A stretch of 64,000 nucleotides of DNA from Cichorium intybus (lineage: Eukaryota; Streptophyta; Magnoliopsida; Asterales; Asteraceae). A program made the translations under genes and the position numbers. This document shows positions 32,901 through 44,055 of the stretch, in pieces (within the stretch, counting starts at the first letter, position 1; every line of letters starts with the position of its first letter). Below the pieces are notes generated by a model, which worked only from the letters and a program-made list of their open reading frames with translations, was not told the DNA's origin and made no database searches. The DNA lies in assembly GCA_023525715.1 (NCBI GenBank), contig CM042012.1, forward strand, positions 120,238,298 through 120,302,297. The letters are read 5' to 3'.

Positions 32901-34098
32901 TAGGCCCAACTTCTTCTGTTCAACCCACAACAAACACCAAACAACCTTACGATATCGAGAAGTGTTCTGGTGAGGAAAATAGGTCGGGAGGAGTTAGGAG
33001 CAAGCGGTAGCTGGTAACGAGGTGCTCGGGAAGTGTTAGAAGAGCGGAACGGGAAGCGTGTCAAGGCTTTGCGAAAGCGTCAATCTTAAGTGAGTAATCG
33101 TTATCGCATTTCCCTAATAGTTTATATATGTAAACTATAAAATGTAGAGGTTATACTATTCGTAATTCCAGAAATTATACCAAATGATTTATTTACGAGG
33201 GCGGTGCCTAGGCCGATTACATGGGATCTGGTTGTTGGATTTTCCGAAAGGCTAAAATGCTGAAAGGATCCTGCCACCCCATCTAATCTTCTACCTGGCC
33301 GTTCTTTACTTGATAAATCACGAGGTATCATATTGGAATTATTGAAGAGAATACAAAACAGAGTAATGATGTGATCTGTAGTAGTAGTGTCGGTTGAAAT
33401 AGTGGTTTACCTATAAATAAATATATAGGTACAAATCAAGCAGTTATAGCGAGTGCAAGGAAACAAAGGGTAAATCAAGGTGAGTAATCGATACCTAAGT
33501 GTTACTTTTCCTGTGGGGCCACATTACCGGTTCATGTGATTAGGACCACCTTTCCGTGGGGTCACGTATTCGGTACTTGTGGTTGAGACCACTTTTCCTG
33601 TGGGGCCACTGACTATTGTTGGTGGTTGGGACCACATATATACGTTGTGACGATCGTGTAAGCAGTAATTGTGATGGGACCACATACAAGTGTTGTGATG
33701 GGTTAATCGGCCGGCAGTTCTATCACTCACTCAGGGGATGTACATTGAGTCCTTAGGACTCGATATTGCTGGGAGCCATGATATGATGTGAAAGCTGAAA
33801 ATTTCATGTTGTGTATTTTTTTTGTAACGCTTATCGATTATTCATTGAGCTTGTATAGCTCACCCCTGTGGATACTAACTGTGCAGGTGCTATAGACCCT
33901 ACTAAAGGGAAAGAGGTGCTTCGGGGTTAGAGCAGATAGTAGCAGCCCGGCTTTGAGGAGATTTTGTACTCCCAGATAGTACTTGTGTGTCTTTGGCTTG
34001 TAACATATACCCCTGTATAATATTTTGTTGAATAAAATATGTTTTAAAGCATGTAAAATAATGGGGTGTATTTATATTAAAAGTCGGGTGTTACAAGT

Positions 34099-34110
34099 TG
34101 GTATCAGAGC
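34099..34110 (+). other. Primer binding site of element A
   Basis: TGGTATCAGAGC, complementary to the 3' end of initiator tRNA-Met, three bases after the LTR. Confidence 0.92.
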
Positions 34111-34417
34111 CGAGGTTTAAGCGAATTAGGTTTCTATAGAGTAGATACTTAGACTTGAACCTTAGAATATAGTGGAATTTGGGATTTGAAAAGATAATTT
34201 ATGTTATCTAATTAAATGATTCATCATTATGTTGAACTTTGAAGATGGCAAACTCCAAGAGTGGTCAGAGCCAAAGGGGTGCTAGGCAGGGAGCCTCCAG
34301 AGGAGGTAGAACACGAAGTCAGAGCCAATGAGGTGCTAGAGGAGGTAGAACACGAACACAGGTTCGGTACACCGGGAGGTAGGAGAGGCAGCAGGAAACC
34401 CGTAAGATTTACGAACT

Positions 34418-36970
34418 ATGATTGCTGATGTGGTACGGGAGCTATTACCCACTATGGTAGAGAAACAGAAGGGGGATACTGCTAAGCAAGTGCATGATGA
34501 AGCTTCCGGAGACGAGGGACATGCTGAAAGTGGAGTACATGTGGCAGATAAAGGCAAAGGTGTCGAGGGAACGTCAGAAGGGAAAACCAAGTGTACATAT
34601 AAGAATTTACTTAGTTGCAAGCCTAAGGAATTTACGGGAGCTGATAATCCCGTACAGGCAATGAAATGGTTGATACACACGGAGAAAGTTTTTCGAATCA
34701 GCAAGTGTGAACAGGCGGATAAGGTGGAGTTCGCCACCAATCTTTTCACTGGGAATGTCCAATATTGGTTGCAAGTTTTTAGTAGAGCCTTGGGTTCCGG
34801 TTTGGCTGAAATGTTGACATGGGAGCAATTTAAAGCCAAATTTATTGAGGAATACTGTTCTGAGGTTGCGGTGAAGAGGCTGGAGGATGAGTTCCTACAT
34901 CTGGAACAAGGATCCCGGTCTGTGCAAGAGTATACTTTGGATTTCTTGGAAAAAGCAAGATTCTGTGAGCATCAGGTTAATACTGAAAGAAGAAAGATAG
35001 ATAAATACGTGTGGGGATTAAAAACTCGTATCCGAGAGGTTGTACAGCCACTCCAGCTGACTACCTTTCGGCAAATGGTTGATCGGGCGGTGGAGCGTGA
35101 GGCGGAGCTGCAACGCCAACAGAATGAAAGGAAAGCAGCAGAGGCAAAAAGGAAGGCTGATGAACGCCCGTGGACTTCTCAGAAAAAGTTCCAGCAGTCA
35201 GATTCTGGGTCGCGGGGTCAGACTCGGAAGGATGAAGGCAAATGGTGCGATAAATGCTGGAAGAAGCACACGGGGGATTGCCCTACTAATCCCTCGCCAT
35301 TGTATTGTTTTAAGTGTGGAAAGACGGGACATTATGCTCGAGACTGCACACAGACAAACCGAGTATGTTTCCAATGTGGAGCTAAAGATCACCTCCGAGC
35401 AGATTGTCCACAGTTGAAGACAGGAGGATCCCGAGATAGGCCGCGGGAGGAGCATGGTAGAGAGAGACGAGACCGAGGCGGACCAGTAGTCTCCCGAGCA
35501 TTCCAGATGACAATTGAGGAGGCCCGGGAAAAGACTGATGTCATTACAGGTATTTTTAAATTGAATTCAATCCCTGCATATATATTCTTTGATCCCGGAG
35601 CCACCGACTCCTTTATATCCACATCATTCATGGCCCAAATTTTGATATCCTTAACCCCGTTGGACGAAGAATTGGAGGTGACAGTGGCTGGTGGTAGACA
35701 TGTGTATGTCTCTGAACAGATGCAAGGGTGTCAGCTTGAGATCAACGGGACCACTTTCCCTATTGATCTGAAGACGATCACCACCAGAGAATTTGAAGTT
35801 ATTGTAGGAATGGACTGGTTAGCATCCAATGATGCTCAAGTCGATTGTAAAAGGAAAAGAATCGTAATTCTAGCACCAGATGGGTCGCAAGTAATAATTC
35901 AGGGTGAGCGGCCACGGACGAGGATGCCTGTTATTTCTTTTGCCAAAGTACGATGTCGTAATAGCAAAGAAGGAGTACTTTACATGGCATGTGTGGTCTC
36001 GACAGAGCCCAGCAAACGATCTATTGAAGATGTCGCAGTTGTGAAGGAATTTTCTGATGTTTTTCCTGACGAGCTTCCGGGACTACCTCCGGATCGGCAG
36101 ATAGAGTTTACCATAGATTTGGTTCCAGGAGCAGCTCCTATTGCTCATGCTCCTTATCGATTAGAACCGTCAGAGATGGCAGAGTTGAGAAAGCAGTTGC
36201 AAGAATTACTCGATCAGGGATTCATTCGACCAAGTACTTCACCCTGGGGAGCACCTATCATGTTCGTGAAGAAGAAAGACGGGTCTATGCGAATGTGCAT
36301 AGACTATAGAGAATTGAACAAGATCACCATAAAGAATAAATATCCCTTGCCCAGGATCGATGATTTATTCGATCAACTTCAAGGAGCATCCTATTTCTCT
36401 AAGATTGATCTGAGATCGGGATATCATCAACTGAAGATTCGGGAGTCGGATATCCCGAAGACTGCTTTTCGTACCCATTACGGACATTATGAGTTCCTGG
36501 TGATGCCGTTTGGGTTAACCAATGCCCCTGCAGCTTTCATGGACTTGATGAACAGAGTGTGTCGTCCATTCCTTGATACCTCAGTTATCGTGTTCATTGA
36601 TGATATATTGATCTATTCCCGGAGCCAGGAAGAGCACGAGACGCATCTACGTCAAGTCTTGGAGTTACTCCGTCGAGAGAAGCTGTATGCCAAGTTCTCA
36701 AAGTGCGAATTTTGGCTTCGTGAGGTTCAGTTTCTAGGGCATGTTATTAGCAGCGAAGGTGTCAAAGTTGACCCTACAAAGATCGAGGCTGTAATGAAGT
36801 GGGAGCCGCCGCGGAATCCATCGGAAATACGCAGTTTTCTTGGGCTAGCTGGATATTATAGAAGATTTGTAGAGAACTTCTCTTCTATTGCAGCTCCCTT
36901 GACTAAATTAACTAAGAAGGGCGAGAAGTTTGAATGGACTGAAAGCAACAAGCTGCATTTCAGAAGCTGA
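34418..36970 (+). CDS. Element A gag-protease-reverse transcriptase (broken polyprotein)
   Basis: 850 residues. Retrotransposon gag at about 60-230 (NPVQAMKWLIHTEKVF, EEYCSEVAVKRLEDEF), two CCHC knuckles at about 296-326 (CFKCGKTGHYARDC, CFQCGAKDHLRADC), an aspartic protease with DPGATDSF at about 392, and reverse transcriptase with YPLPRIDDLFDQL, DLRSGYHQLKI and the active site FIDDIL at about 726. The ATG at 34418 is probably not the original start: an earlier ATG at 34245 opens a related Gly/Arg-rich stretch that stops at a duplicated GAGGAGGTAGAACACGAA block. The frame ends by a one-base loss at about 36945 in the stretch normally reading EKQQ.AFQKLK. RNase H and integrase follow in another phase. 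Confidence 0.92.
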   Translation: MIADVVRELLPTMVEKQKGDTAKQVHDEASGDEGHAESGVHVADKGKGVEGTSEGKTKCTYKNLLSCKPKEFTGADNPVQAMKWLIHTEKVFRISKCEQADKVEFATNLFTGNVQYWLQVFSRALGSGLAEMLTWEQFKAKFIEEYCSEVAVKRLEDEFLHLEQGSRSVQEYTLDFLEKARFCEHQVNTERRKIDKYVWGLKTRIREVVQPLQLTTFRQMVDRAVEREAELQRQQNERKAAEAKRKADERPWTSQKKFQQSDSGSRGQTRKDEGKWCDKCWKKHTGDCPTNPSPLYCFKCGKTGHYARDCTQTNRVCFQCGAKDHLRADCPQLKTGGSRDRPREEHGRERRDRGGPVVSRAFQMTIEEAREKTDVITGIFKLNSIPAYIFFDPGATDSFISTSFMAQILISLTPLDEELEVTVAGGRHVYVSEQMQGCQLEINGTTFPIDLKTITTREFEVIVGMDWLASNDAQVDCKRKRIVILAPDGSQVIIQGERPRTRMPVISFAKVRCRNSKEGVLYMACVVSTEPSKRSIEDVAVVKEFSDVFPDELPGLPPDRQIEFTIDLVPGAAPIAHAPYRLEPSEMAELRKQLQELLDQGFIRPSTSPWGAPIMFVKKKDGSMRMCIDYRELNKITIKNKYPLPRIDDLFDQLQGASYFSKIDLRSGYHQLKIRESDIPKTAFRTHYGHYEFLVMPFGLTNAPAAFMDLMNRVCRPFLDTSVIVFIDDILIYSRSQEEHETHLRQVLELLRREKLYAKFSKCEFWLREVQFLGHVISSEGVKVDPTKIEAVMKWEPPRNPSEIRSFLGLAGYYRRFVENFSSIAAPLTKLTKKGEKFEWTESNKLHFRS

Positions 36971-37026
36971 AGCAAGCTCTGTATGAAGCCCCAGTACTTG
37001 CATTACCACAAGGTGGGGAAGACTTT

Positions 37027-38847
37027 GTGGTCTATAGTGACGCCTCTAGGGTAGGCCTGGGATGCGTTTTAATTCAGAGGGGCCGGGTGATTGCTTATGC
37101 ATCCAGGAAATTGAAAGAAGTTGAGAAAAGATACCCGGTACATGATCTTGAACTAGCTGCCGTAGTGTTAGCATTAAAGTTGTGGAGGCATTACCTATAC
37201 GGGGTAAAGTTCAAGATCTATACGGACCATAAAAGTCTTAAATATTTGTTCGATCAAAAAGAGCTGAACATGAGGCAGCAGAGATGGATGGATTTACTCA
37301 AAGACTATGACTGCGAGATTTTGTACCATCCAGGGAAGGCGAATGTAGTTGCAGACGCTCTCAGTCGAAAAGAGAGACCCATTAGGGTTGTGTCTACTTG
37401 TATGGGCATAGTTAGTCGGCTACCTGAGCTGATTCAAAGAGCCCAAGAGGAAGCAGGGAAGGCGGAGCATGTGAAAAGTGAATGCATGGTTAGCTATATT
37501 AACCAACTCGAGGAAACTTCTCAGCGATTGAAGACCTTTAAAGGTCGAGTATGGGTGCCAAAGCAGGGTAAGGCACGGAAGTTACTCCTCGAGGATGCGC
37601 ATTGTCCTCGTTATGCTATACACCCGGGTAGCACCAAGATGTATCGGACGCTGAAACCGTTATACTGGTGGCCGGGAATGAAGCGGGATATAGGAAGATA
37701 TGTGGAACGGTGCCAAACATGCTTGCAAGTGAAGTCCAATCGTCGAAAGCCGTATGGAGAAGTTCAGCCTCTACCTATTCCAATGAAGAAGTGGGACGAG
37801 GTCACCATGGACTTTGTGACAAAACTTCCTCGGACGCCGCGTGGACACGATGCCATATGGGTAATTGTGGATCGACTGACCAAATCTGCTCAGTTCATAC
37901 CCATATGTGAGAATTATCAAGTTGGAAAATTAGCCAAAATCTATATTGACGAAGTAGTACGTCGGCACGGTGTACCATCCTCCATTATATCTGACCGAGA
38001 TGGCCGATTTATTTCTCGATTTTGGCAGAGCTTCCAAGAGCAGTTTGGATCGAAAGTTTTGATGAGTACTGCTTATCATCCTCAGACTGATGGACAGAGT
38101 GAAAGGACTATTCAGACATTGGAGGATATGCTTCGTGCCTGTGTTATAGATTTTGGTGGGAGTTGGGAAGACCACCTACCTTTGGTGGAATTTGCATACA
38201 ATAATAGTTACCACTCCAGCATCCAGATGGCGCTGTACGAAGCACTGTATGGAGCACCATGTCGTACCCCTACCTGTTGGACAGAGTTAGGGGAGAAGCC
38301 ATTAGCCGGACCCGAGATTGTCGCTCAAACCGAGGAGAAAATTCGAGAAATTCGAGAACATTTGAAAGTTGCTCAAAACCGCCAAAAGCAGTATGCTGAT
38401 CGTCGAGTGAAACCTATAGAGTTTCAAGTTGGTGATATGGTGATGCTTAAGGTTTCCCCATGGAAGGGTCTGATTCGTTTTGGAAAGAAAGGTAATCTGA
38501 GTCCTCGCTTTATTGGCCCGTTCCGGGTATTACAAAGGGTGGGAGCTGTAGCCTACCGGTTAGAGCTACATGAGGAGCTAAGAGGCATTCACAACGTCTT
38601 CCATGTGTCGTATTTGAGAAAGACTCTGTTTGACGAGTCCCAACGAGTGCCTTTACCTAAAATTGAAATAGATGAAAAGCTGAGGTACCCGGAGCAGCCA
38701 GAAAAGATTTTAGACTGCAAGGTGAGACAACTACGGAACAAGAAGATTAATGTGGTAAAAGTACAGTGGCGATATCACAAGGGCTCGGATGTAACTTGGG
38801 AAGCCGAAGAGGAAATGAAGGCGAAGTACCCCCAATTGTTTGCTTGA
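37027..38847 (+). CDS. Element A RNase H-integrase-chromodomain (after frameshift)
   Basis: 606 residues continuing pol. RNase H (VYSDASRVGLGCVL, HDLELAAVVLALKLWRHYL, YTDHKSLKYLF), the zinc-binding N-domain of integrase (HCPRYAIHPGS, CQTC), the catalytic core with Asp in TMDFVTKLP, Asp in IISDRDGRF and Glu in TDGQSERT, the GPF/Y region (SPRFIGPFRVL), and a C-terminal chromodomain (EKILDCKVRQLRN, VKVQWRYHKGSDVTWE). The chromodomain is typical of chromoviruses and is thought to direct integration to particular chromatin. The start is not a true initiator, since this is the distal part of the polyprotein. Confidence 0.92.
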   Translation: MVYSDASRVGLGCVLIQRGRVIAYASRKLKEVEKRYPVHDLELAAVVLALKLWRHYLYGVKFKIYTDHKSLKYLFDQKELNMRQQRWMDLLKDYDCEILYHPGKANVVADALSRKERPIRVVSTCMGIVSRLPELIQRAQEEAGKAEHVKSECMVSYINQLEETSQRLKTFKGRVWVPKQGKARKLLLEDAHCPRYAIHPGSTKMYRTLKPLYWWPGMKRDIGRYVERCQTCLQVKSNRRKPYGEVQPLPIPMKKWDEVTMDFVTKLPRTPRGHDAIWVIVDRLTKSAQFIPICENYQVGKLAKIYIDEVVRRHGVPSSIISDRDGRFISRFWQSFQEQFGSKVLMSTAYHPQTDGQSERTIQTLEDMLRACVIDFGGSWEDHLPLVEFAYNNSYHSSIQMALYEALYGAPCRTPTCWTELGEKPLAGPEIVAQTEEKIREIREHLKVAQNRQKQYADRRVKPIEFQVGDMVMLKVSPWKGLIRFGKKGNLSPRFIGPFRVLQRVGAVAYRLELHEELRGIHNVFHVSYLRKTLFDESQRVPLPKIEIDEKLRYPEQPEKILDCKVRQLRNKKINVVKVQWRYHKGSDVTWEAEEEMKAKYPQLFA

Positions 38848-38866
38848 TTCCGGGGACAGAATCTTA

Positions 38867-38880
38867 TAAAAGGGGGGAGA
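38867..38880 (+). other. Polypurine tract of element A
   Basis: AAAAGGGGGGAGA immediately upstream of the 3' LTR. Confidence 0.85.
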
Positions 38881-38883
38881 ACT

Positions 38884-39877
38884 TGTAACGACCGTTTTTT
38901 TTAAATAAAAAAACGTTGTGAATAGTAACTCCGGTGTGAATAGTACTCCGGCGTGAATAGTAACTCCGGCGTGAATAGTACCCGAGAAATGAAGTAAGCG
39001 CTTACCTCATGAATAATGACGATGATGTCGTGATGACATCATGATGACGTCGTGAATAGTGACGATGGTGTCGTGATGACGTCGTGAATAGTGTTTTCAA
39101 GCCCTATAAATAGAAGCTCAACTTCTTCATTTAAACCCACAACAAACACCAAACAACCTTACGATATCGAGAAGTGTTCTGGTGAGGAAAATAGGTCGGG
39201 AGGAGTTAGGAGCAAGCGGTAGCTGGTAACGAGGTGCTCGGGAAGTGTTGGAAGAGCGGAATGGGAAGCGTGTCAAGGCTTTGCGAAAACGTCAATCTTA
39301 AGTGAGTATCGTTATCGCATTTCCCTAATAGTTTATAAATGTTAAACTATAAAATGTGGAGGTTATACTATTCGTAATTCCAGAAATTATACCAAATGAT
39401 TTACTTACGAGGGCGGTGCCTAGGACGATTACATGGGATCTGGTTGTTGGATTTTCCGAAAGGCTAAAATGCTGAAAGGATCCTGCCACCCCATCTAATC
39501 TTCTACCTGACCATTCTTTACTTGATAAATCACGAGGTATCATATTGGAATTATAGAAGAGAATACAAAACAGAGTAATGATGTGATCTGTAGTAGTAGT
39601 GTCGATTGAAATAGTGGTTTACCTATAAATAAATATATAAGTACAAATCAAGCAGTTATAGCGAGTGCAAGGAAACAAATGGTAAATCAAGGTGAGTAAT
39701 CGATACCTAAGTGTTACTTTTCCTGTGGGGCCACATTACCGGTTCATGTGATTGGGACCACATTTCCGTGGGGTCACATACTCGGTACTTGTGGTTGAGA
39801 CCACCTTTCCTATGGGGCCACTGACTATTGTTGGTGGTTGGGACCACATATATACGTTGTGACGATCGTGTAAGCAG
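38884..39877 (+). mobile_element. 3' LTR of element A, truncated
   Basis: Matches the first 960 or so bases of the 5' LTR, then stops inside GATCGTGTAAGCAG and passes into LTR sequence of the gene-carrying element through a CAG microhomology. Confidence 0.88.
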
Positions 39878-41384
39878 CAGCATGTCAGTTACGCATACCC
39901 AGCCCCCTATAAGGTAAAATACAACCATACATCACAGTAAAATAAACACATAATCCGCTCTACCCAGTACATTGAGTTATACTCTCCTACTCAGTATTTC
40001 GAGCCGCACATACTCTGTTCGTCGAGTCATGCGTATCTGCTCAATAGACCATTCAACACTCAGAGCCGCGCATACTCTGTACGTCGAGTCATGCGTATCT
40101 GCTCAATAAATCAAACTACACCGCTCAGCACTCAGAGCCGCGCATACTCTGTACGTCGAGCCATGCGTATCTGCTCAGTGCATCTTGCGGACATCTCTAT
40201 ATTGCTCAGTACGTCGAGCCTGTATTTTCTACACACTAGACCTAGACACGTCTAGTTCTAACCACACACCATACCCCAACAATTACAACTATAAAAGGAA
40301 GGTATAATATTAATAAAATACACACCGCTACAACATCAAACAAACACACATAACTACAATAAAGCACATATTACATCCACACAATGTAGTGAGAAACTCA
40401 CCTGATATGTAAAAGTAGGTCGTACACACAAGCACGTGATACTCAAGAACTCTCATTCTTCCCCGAACCTACATTCCACATGGTACTGTTTAGAACGAAT
40501 TAACGTTTACATTTATTACTTATAATTATATAAGTATACATGTATTTTCCCGATACCCGACACATATCGTGTCCATACCCTCCCTTTACTTTATAAATAT
40601 GCCGTTGAGGTAATTAATTATCTTAATAAGCATATATAGGACCGAACACCCGCTACGAACTTTAAGCCGCAACCAAGACCAAAAACCACGAAATATTACT
40701 TGACAGCAAAACTGAATTTTAGACCCACGACAAGATTTGTAATATTAAACCAAGGAGCGATTGGAAATAAAATCCAATAAAAATCAAGGGTAGACTAGAC
40801 CCGATGACAAGGTCACAGGGCTTGACCTCAGGTCAAAATCGTTTTCCAATAGCAAATGAAAAATCCCCTAACTTGACTGATTATATCAGTCCACCCATTA
40901 GACCACCCTTCAAAGATATGACCAAAATACAAAACGAACAGGGGGTTAGGTTATGGTTTTTGGTGTGAATAAACTAGACAAATAACCCAGACGTTTCCCA
41001 TTGGTCTTGCCCCCAAAACATGTTTGTACATTTATTTATGAATTTTTAAAAACAGAATTCACTTTATAGGACAGTCCTGGACCAACTGGTGAAGATTGCA
41101 ACTTTCACCTAAGCTAGCAGACGAATCAGATCATAGTCTTCTGGATATAAAAACTAGACAGTTAAAAATTTCTATAAAGGTATGATTCACCCCAAATGGC
41201 CAAATCCACGATTTTATATGAATTTATCAATGTGACCCAAAAACAGGAACTTTAGAATCACAGGAATTAACTACTAAGGTTATGATTTTCACCCACCTAA
41301 CCCATCAAGACATCTATTAAGACCTTTTATGGTCTGAATGGGCTTCAAGGAACATTCAAAACTCAGAATTTATAGCACCACACC
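39878..41384 (-). mobile_element. 5' LTR of the gene-carrying element, segment 2 (first 597 bp duplicated)
   Basis: 39878-40474 repeats 30712-31308. The remainder continues the LTR as in 25905-26810. It ends at ACACC (41380-41384), the target duplication of the solo LTR. Confidence 0.85.
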
Positions 41385-43548
41385 TGAAACGACCAAAAAT
41401 TTATAATAAATATGTAAAATAAGATGTGTGTAATTTAAAGTTTTATATGTAATATTATGAGAAATTATGGTTGTAAGGGTAATTTAGTCATTTATCATAA
41501 AAAGGGTAAATTGGTCATTTGACCAAATGCAGAAATTATTATAAAAATTTATTTATAATTTAGGACTAAAAATGTATGAACTATAGTTTCATGTGGCCAA
41601 ACTTAGTGTTAGTGTCAAAAGTCCAAGGAATGCAAGTTTAGGGACTAATAATGTAAATATAGAAAATATAAAAATGAGAAAAATATATCATAAATCCACA
41701 TAAAATCAGAGGAGAGTTCTAGAGTACGGGAGAGAATTGGGAGATACGAATTCTGCAAAATTTCAAGCAATCGAGCAAGGGTTGAAGATTCTACAATTTG
41801 GAAATCTTGATTCCAAGCTTTCAAGGTAAGAAATTGAAACCCTAGCTTAAGTTCTTGAGTTGGTCTTTCATAGAAGGAACTGAAATTGTAATTTCAGTCG
41901 TGAATCATGTAGCTTAAATGGTTAAACACTTCCATTAAGTCATGCAAAAAGGACTTAATTCAAGAAAATGGAAGTAGGTTGCTATTTTGCAAGAATTTAG
42001 ATTTTTGATCAAGAACCCTAAATTTGATTCTAATGGTTTAAAACTTGAGGAAATTGAAGGGTTTTGGTCTTGGAACAAACCCATATCGATTAAGTGGAGT
42101 ATTAAGCACTTAATATGAGAAAATGGGAAATTTTAGCATAAAAATCGGGAAATTTTGGGCTGCTGCACGTCAGGCGCGGTGCGCCCATCACCTAGGCGCG
42201 GCGCGCCCTGCGTCAGAGTAAAAATGCAGTTTAGTTCAAGGTCTCCTGCCAAGTGGTTTTCATTTTTGAGAATTGGTCCAAAACTCGTCCGTTTGACCCC
42301 AAATTTTAAACATAGGTCTAAAATGGTCCAAAACTTCATAAAAATTTATCGGAATAGAAATACGACCCTCCGAGGGTACTGTAGTAAAATACGTATAAAA
42401 TACAATTTAACCAAAGTTGGTCACTCAAGAGTTATACACTTGTTTTGACCATTAATGGTATAATAAGGACTCTAACATGTTATAGAGTCAATTAAAAGGT
42501 AAATTAATATATCATATATCATATATAGGTGCAAGCCAAGTAATCGGACACCGAAAGGGTAAAGAACCGAGGGACGTCTAAACAACCTTTTACGAGTTAT
42601 AAGGTGAGTACATGTAGCATTTTCACCCATTTTGGGGATACATGGCAAGTAAGTAAATATTTTTCAGATTTCATATATATTTTTTTTATGTGTGAAAATA
42701 TTTGCAAAAATGGTACATTTTCCAGCTTAATGGAGAGTTAGTTGCTATATTTGAAAGTATGATTCCTGGCAATAGCCTAGATTATGTTAGAAATATGTTT
42801 GAGTCAAAAGCTTGGCAATTAGCCATTTTGCGTACAAATATTGTTTCAGTTCCCAAAAAGTATTTTTATATTTGACTGGTATTGTAGCTAGCATTCGTTA
42901 GTAAGGGAATTATGTTCCAACCTACCCGGGTTAGGTAAGGAGTCTACTGGGGATAACCCCTTCGCGAAGTAGGCTACCTCAGCACTTCTACGGTGAGGAT
43001 TGATCCGTTCTTTCTAGCTGTAGAGACTTGGGGTATCACACATAGTGATTAAAGCCCTAAGTATAAAAATCCAGCAAGTTTATAAAACCAGTCAAAGAAA
43101 GTATGAAATAAGTATGTTTTGAAAGATATAAAATGGTTTTGATGGATAAAAAGTCATAGTACATTAATACTATCAAATTTCAGCGAATGTTTATTTATAA
43201 AATTTTTATTAAAGGAGATTAAATGTTAAGTCCAAAACTCATGTAACTCACGAGACAATTTGTCTTACGTATTTTATTTTTATGCCATGTATTCCAGGTT
43301 CAAGTACAAAGTTGCAAGATAGTTTGAAGTTGCTAAATAAGCACTAGGTGCAAAGGAGTGGAGCTGGATACAGCTTCCATATTTGGTATTGATTGAATCC
43401 GTTTTCTTTAAGCTTATGGCTATTTGATATGTAAATGTGACACCCCTTTTTGTTGTATTTAAACAACTACAATGGTTTATGTTAAACCGTGTTTTGTAAA
43501 ATATGTTTTATTGTAATATAAATGGTTTGAAAAAGTCGGGGCGTTACA
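41385..43548 (+). mobile_element. Solo LTR of a Tekay-like family, 2164 bp
   Basis: Starts TGAAACGACC, ends GGGGCGTTACA, and is flanked by the 5-bp duplication ACACC (41380-41384, 43549-43553). No internal sequence is present, so it arose by LTR-LTR recombination. It is distantly similar to the sense strand of the element B LTR (start, AAGGGTAAATTGGTCATTT region, leader and end). Confidence 0.9.
42173..42207. repeat. Paired 13-bp palindromes GGCGCGGTGCGCC and GGCGCGGCGCGCC
   Basis: Two perfect inverted repeats (GGCGC-GGT-GCGCC at 42173-42185, GGCGC-GGC-GCGCC at 42195-42207) 9 bases apart, in AT-rich LTR sequence, about 790 bases from the LTR start. Confidence 0.9.
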
Positions 43549-44055
43549 ACACCTCTCCCCAATACATAAGCATCAAGATCCATCCAAACACCCACCCAAC
43601 ATCACATATATTGGTGTGTGTTGCATAAAACTTGATTAGAACAAATAAAGTTAAACCACAAGAGATCACGATCATTTCCAGAGCCAGATCAGATGTGGAC
43701 CTTTGAATACAACTCACCCAATTGCACACACACACACACATAACCCACGGTGGGATTGTGGTGGTGGTGCATCACGATTGTAGAATAGGAGGGACAAGGA
43801 CAAAGCTTACCTCAAGGAAAATCCCACAACTCTTGACACGAGACCCTTGCTGTCTTCTTCTACCTTGATCCCACGCACAATACACCTTGCTCCCCCTCTC
43901 CTTCTCACTACAACACGGCAGCAGCAAAACCTCGAGATAGCAAAGCCGAGAGAGGAAAGAAAGGACAAGAAAGAAAAGAACACGGCTAGATGATATTAGG
44001 GTTGCAAGAGTCGTTTCTTCTTTTTTTATTAAACCAGCAGCACAACTTGGTTGCA
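43549..44055 (-). mobile_element. 5' LTR of the gene-carrying element, segment 3
   Basis: Continues the LTR (CTCTCCCCAATACATAAGC onward) as in 26811-27320, up to the insertion site of element B at TTGCA. Confidence 0.85.

Larger units (their letters stand above)
32704..34095 (+). mobile_element. 5' LTR of element A, 1392 bp
   Basis: TGTAACGACC ... GGGTGTTACA. Contains GTGAATAGTAACTCCGGC repeats, a TGACGTC-type array (32810-32880), a TATA box (32893-32900) and a three-copy array with GGGGCCAC/GGGACCAC words (33506-33690). Confidence 0.9.
32704..39877 (+). mobile_element. Tekay/Del-type chromovirus A, 3' LTR truncated
   Basis: 5' LTR 32704-34095, tRNA-Met primer site 34099-34110, gag-pol 34418-38847, polypurine tract near 38867-38880, 3' LTR 38884-39877 cut short at GTGTAAGCAG. 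A chromodomain at the end of integrase identifies the Ty3-gypsy chromovirus clade. There is one frameshift in pol, and the gag start region is degenerate. No integrase-type 5-bp duplication is seen at the outer ends. Confidence 0.9.

Noticed and set aside
34245..34331. ATG at 34245 as the true gag start of element A
   Set aside because: The frame stops after about 28 codons at a duplicated GAGGAGGTAGAACACGAA block. It may be the ancestral start but no longer reads into gag.
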